The notes below the pieces were generated by a model, which saw only the letters and a list, made by a program, of their open reading frames with translations, did no database searches and was not told the origin of the DNA. Shown one piece after another: positions 15,353 to 16,708 of a DNA stretch of 16,708 nucleotides (position 1 is the first letter of the stretch; every line of letters begins with the position of its first letter). A program made the position numbers and the translations under genes. Origin of the DNA: Sphingomonadaceae bacterium (GTDB taxonomy: Bacteria > Pseudomonadota > Alphaproteobacteria > Sphingomonadales > Sphingomonadaceae); assembly GCA_947451875.1 (NCBI GenBank), contig CANGBE010000009.1, forward strand, positions 1 to 16,708, in the 5' to 3' direction.

Positions 15353-15368
15353 CGCGGGAGCAGGCTTC

Positions 15369-15884
15369 ATGCAGGTGGATGCAAGATGCGCAATGGTAGA
15401 GGCAGCGCAAACTGGCGACGTCGAAGCCTTGGGCCGATTGCTGTCCACCTGCCAGGGTGACATTCGCCGCTATGCGCGGCGACATTGCCTGGCTAGCGAA
15501 ATAGACGATGCCGTTCAGGAAACGATGATGGTTATCAGCCGGAAGGTATCCGGACTGAAAGCTGCGGCGGCATTTTCGGGTTGGTTGTTCACTGTGATCA
15601 GGCGGGAATGCCACAAATTGAGCCGCGCCATGTTCCGAAGGCCAATGGATGGGCTTGACCTAGCCGAAGCGCGGTTGTCTGAAATGCCTGATGAAACTCT
15701 CCGTCTTGATATTGCCAGGGCACTTGAATCACTGCCAGCGCATTATCTTGAGGTGATATTGCTCAGGGATTTTGAAGAGCTGACCATTGCGGAAATTGCA
15801 ACCAGATTGGGCGATGCTCCGGGCGGAGTTAAGAGTCGGTTACATCGCGCGCGCTCTATGATGCGCGAATATCTATCCCACTGA
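15369..15884 (+). CDS. ECF-type RNA polymerase sigma factor
   Basis: A 171-residue sigma-70 family protein of ECF size with only regions 2 and 4. Region 2 (about 8-88) has DDAVQETMMVISRKV and FSGWLFTVIRRECHKLSR. Region 4 (about 112-168) has LPAHYLEVILLRDFEELTIAEIATRLGDAPGGVKSRLHRAR, a good helix-turn-helix, written here as a family description rather than one motif block. The ATG at 15369 has GGGAG 8 nt upstream (15356-15360). No zinc-type or FecR-type anti-sigma gene is adjacent; the only partner is the DUF2892 membrane protein. Base composition is lower in GC than the neighbours (30 of 60 bases in 15481-15540). It converges on the VOC gene with 13 bp between. Confidence 0.88.
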   Translation: MQVDARCAMVEAAQTGDVEALGRLLSTCQGDIRRYARRHCLASEIDDAVQETMMVISRKVSGLKAAAAFSGWLFTVIRRECHKLSRAMFRRPMDGLDLAEARLSEMPDETLRLDIARALESLPAHYLEVILLRDFEELTIAEIATRLGDAPGGVKSRLHRARSMMREYLSH

Positions 15885-15885
15885 A

Positions 15886-15907
15886 AAATGCGCGGGGTTA
15901 CCCCCGC
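15886..15907 (-). terminator. Intrinsic terminator of the VOC gene, overlapping its stop codon
   Basis: On the minus strand GCGGGG and CCCCGC form a 6-bp stem closed by a GTAA tetraloop (GNRA type), followed by GC and then ATTTTT (T-run at 15886-15889 region). The VOC stop codon TAA lies in the loop. On the plus strand the same hairpin follows the sigma-factor stop by 7 bp, so it may act both ways. Confidence 0.6.
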
Positions 15908-16368
15908 TTCGCCGCCTCGCTCAATTCCATCCCATTCCCCGGCATGCATTGCTGCAACTCGATCAGGTTCCCCTCGGGATCGCGGCAGTAGAGCGTCTTC
16001 ACATGCCCCATATCTACAAAGTCGCGACCGCCGGTTTGCAGGCCTGCGGCGATCAGCTTGGGCAGATCTGCCGCGATGTCATCGGTATCGATGCACATGT
16101 GGGTATAGCCCTTGTCCGCCGCGGTGAGCGCAGTCGTGTTGCGGGGAGCAGGGGCGGAATACTGGAATAGCTCGATATAGCAGGTGCCCGAACGCATCAT
16201 CGCTCCGCGTGCGACTGACTGTTTCAGGTCAACGATGTGATCGAGCTTCTCGTCATTCGCCCAGTCGAACTCGCCCACCATCTCGAAGCCCAGACCTTCG
16301 GTGTAGAAGCGGATCATGGCCTGGATGTCGTGGCAGTGGATGCCCAGATGGTGGATGCCGCGGATCAT
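15898..16368 (-). CDS. VOC family protein, glyoxalase I / lactoylglutathione-lyase-like
   Basis: A 156-residue two-module vicinal-oxygen-chelate protein. The likely metal ligands are His7 (HHLGIH), Glu66 (YIELFQY), His90 (GYTHMCID) and Glu137 (NLIELQQ), spaced as in glyoxalase I. The second module ends with YCRDPEGNLIEL. The ligand set allows glyoxalase I, but many VOC lyases and epimerases share it, so the substrate (hemithioacetal or other) is uncertain. The ATG has GGGGAGA 5 nt upstream. It is a single gene between two convergent or co-oriented neighbours, with a terminator overlapping its stop. Confidence 0.85.
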   Translation of the reverse strand: MIRGIHHLGIHCHDIQAMIRFYTEGLGFEMVGEFDWANDEKLDHIVDLKQSVARGAMMRSGTCYIELFQYSAPAPRNTTALTAADKGYTHMCIDTDDIAADLPKLIAAGLQTGGRDFVDMGHVKTLYCRDPEGNLIELQQCMPGNGMELSEAAKRG

Positions 16369-16464
16369 GGTGCTCTCCCCTATGCTGTTTGCGCGAAGCT
16401 ATCCGGCAGAAGCTCAGTTCGGCAATGGCCCGGACGTCTCTGCGGCTTGTCCCAGCCGGAAAAA

Positions 16465-16708
16465 TCAATCTGCCGGATTGTACTTTGCCAGAAAGGCATC
16501 GAGCGAGGCGTACCATTTCTCCTCGTCCTCGGGCTTGTCAAAGCCGTGGCCTTCGCCCTCGAAGATCAGGGTTTCAACCGGGACACCGGCCTTGGTCGTG
16601 GCGGCCAGCATTTCTTTGAACTGGCTGAACGGCACGCGGGTATCCTTGTCACCATGGGTCAGCAGCACCGGCCGCGTCAGACGGGTGGCCTGCTTGGTGG
16701 GGGAAACC
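16465..16708 (-). CDS. S9 family / prolyl-oligopeptidase-type alpha/beta hydrolase, C-terminal part
   Basis: The gene is cut by the right edge of the window; only about the last 81 codons are present, and the frame stays open to the edge. The visible part begins VSPTKQATRLTRPVLLTHGDKDTRVP (quoted in outline) and carries HGDKDTRVP with the expected catalytic Asp, then GEGHGF with the catalytic His. This is the order seen in S9 peptidases such as dipeptidyl- and oligo-peptidases. The nucleophile Ser would lie outside the window. A start at the GTG at 16668 is not real because the conserved strand begins before it. Localisation and specificity cannot be judged from this piece. Confidence 0.85.
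   Translation of the reverse strand, partial: VSPTKQATRLTRPVLLTHGDKDTRVPFSQFKEMLAATTKAGVPVETLIFEGEGHGFDKPEDEEKWYASLDAFLAKYNPAD

Noticed and set aside
16443..16458. CGGCT / AGCCG hairpin after the S9-type hydrolase stop
   Set aside because: Only a 5-bp stem with no T-run following on the minus strand; too weak to call a terminator.

Overview
The window looks like ordinary chromosome from a high-GC alphaproteobacterium. The closest fit is the order Sphingomonadales, probably the Erythrobacter/Altererythrobacter/Novosphingobium side. I base this on the style of the RlmN, Cfa, MetZ, ApaG and IalB-like proteins and on strong GC bias at third codon positions, which leaves long antisense shadow ORFs. 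No sequence search was possible, so the taxonomic call is inference. I found no tRNA, rRNA, CRISPR array, insertion sequence, phage gene or recognisable defence or biosynthetic cluster.

Layout, left to right. Positions 1-367 are non-coding and carry a cluster of three DnaA-box-like 9-mers (244-297). Next is argG (minus, arginine synthesis). Divergent from it is a DUF1801 gene broken by one in-frame amber codon. This abuts, tail to tail with no spacer, a cyclopropane-fatty-acid-synthase-type methyltransferase (minus). Then comes a minus-strand pair: a pteridine-reductase-like SDR followed by a GDT1/TMEM165 cation transporter. A divergent phzF-family isomerase (plus) follows.

From about 5.7 to 8.8 kb is a minus-strand series transcribed as TauE/SafE exporter, IalB-like secreted protein, rlmN and glycine-zipper lipoprotein-like protein. 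From 8.9 to 11.5 kb is the pair slt (periplasmic lytic transglycosylase) and greB (transcript cleavage factor), also minus, only 6 bp apart.

From 11.6 to 15.0 kb a plus-strand series runs dapA, metZ, apaG and a LysR regulator. dapA and metZ overlap by ATGA. They are the entry enzyme of the lysine/diaminopimelate branch and a late enzyme of methionine synthesis, so both concern aspartate-family amino acids.

At 15.1-15.9 kb is a visibly lower-GC two-gene unit: a small DUF2892 membrane protein with a CPMC motif, followed by an ECF-like sigma factor with no ordinary anti-sigma factor nearby. It converges on a VOC/glyoxalase-family gene (minus) with a good intrinsic terminator. The window ends inside the C-terminal catalytic region of an S9/prolyl-oligopeptidase-type hydrolase (minus).

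The points most worth a second look are the DUF2892-sigma unit, the DnaA-box cluster, the amber-interrupted DUF1801 gene, and the SDR whose catalytic Ser position is Asp. None of them amounts to a clearly new system on sequence alone.
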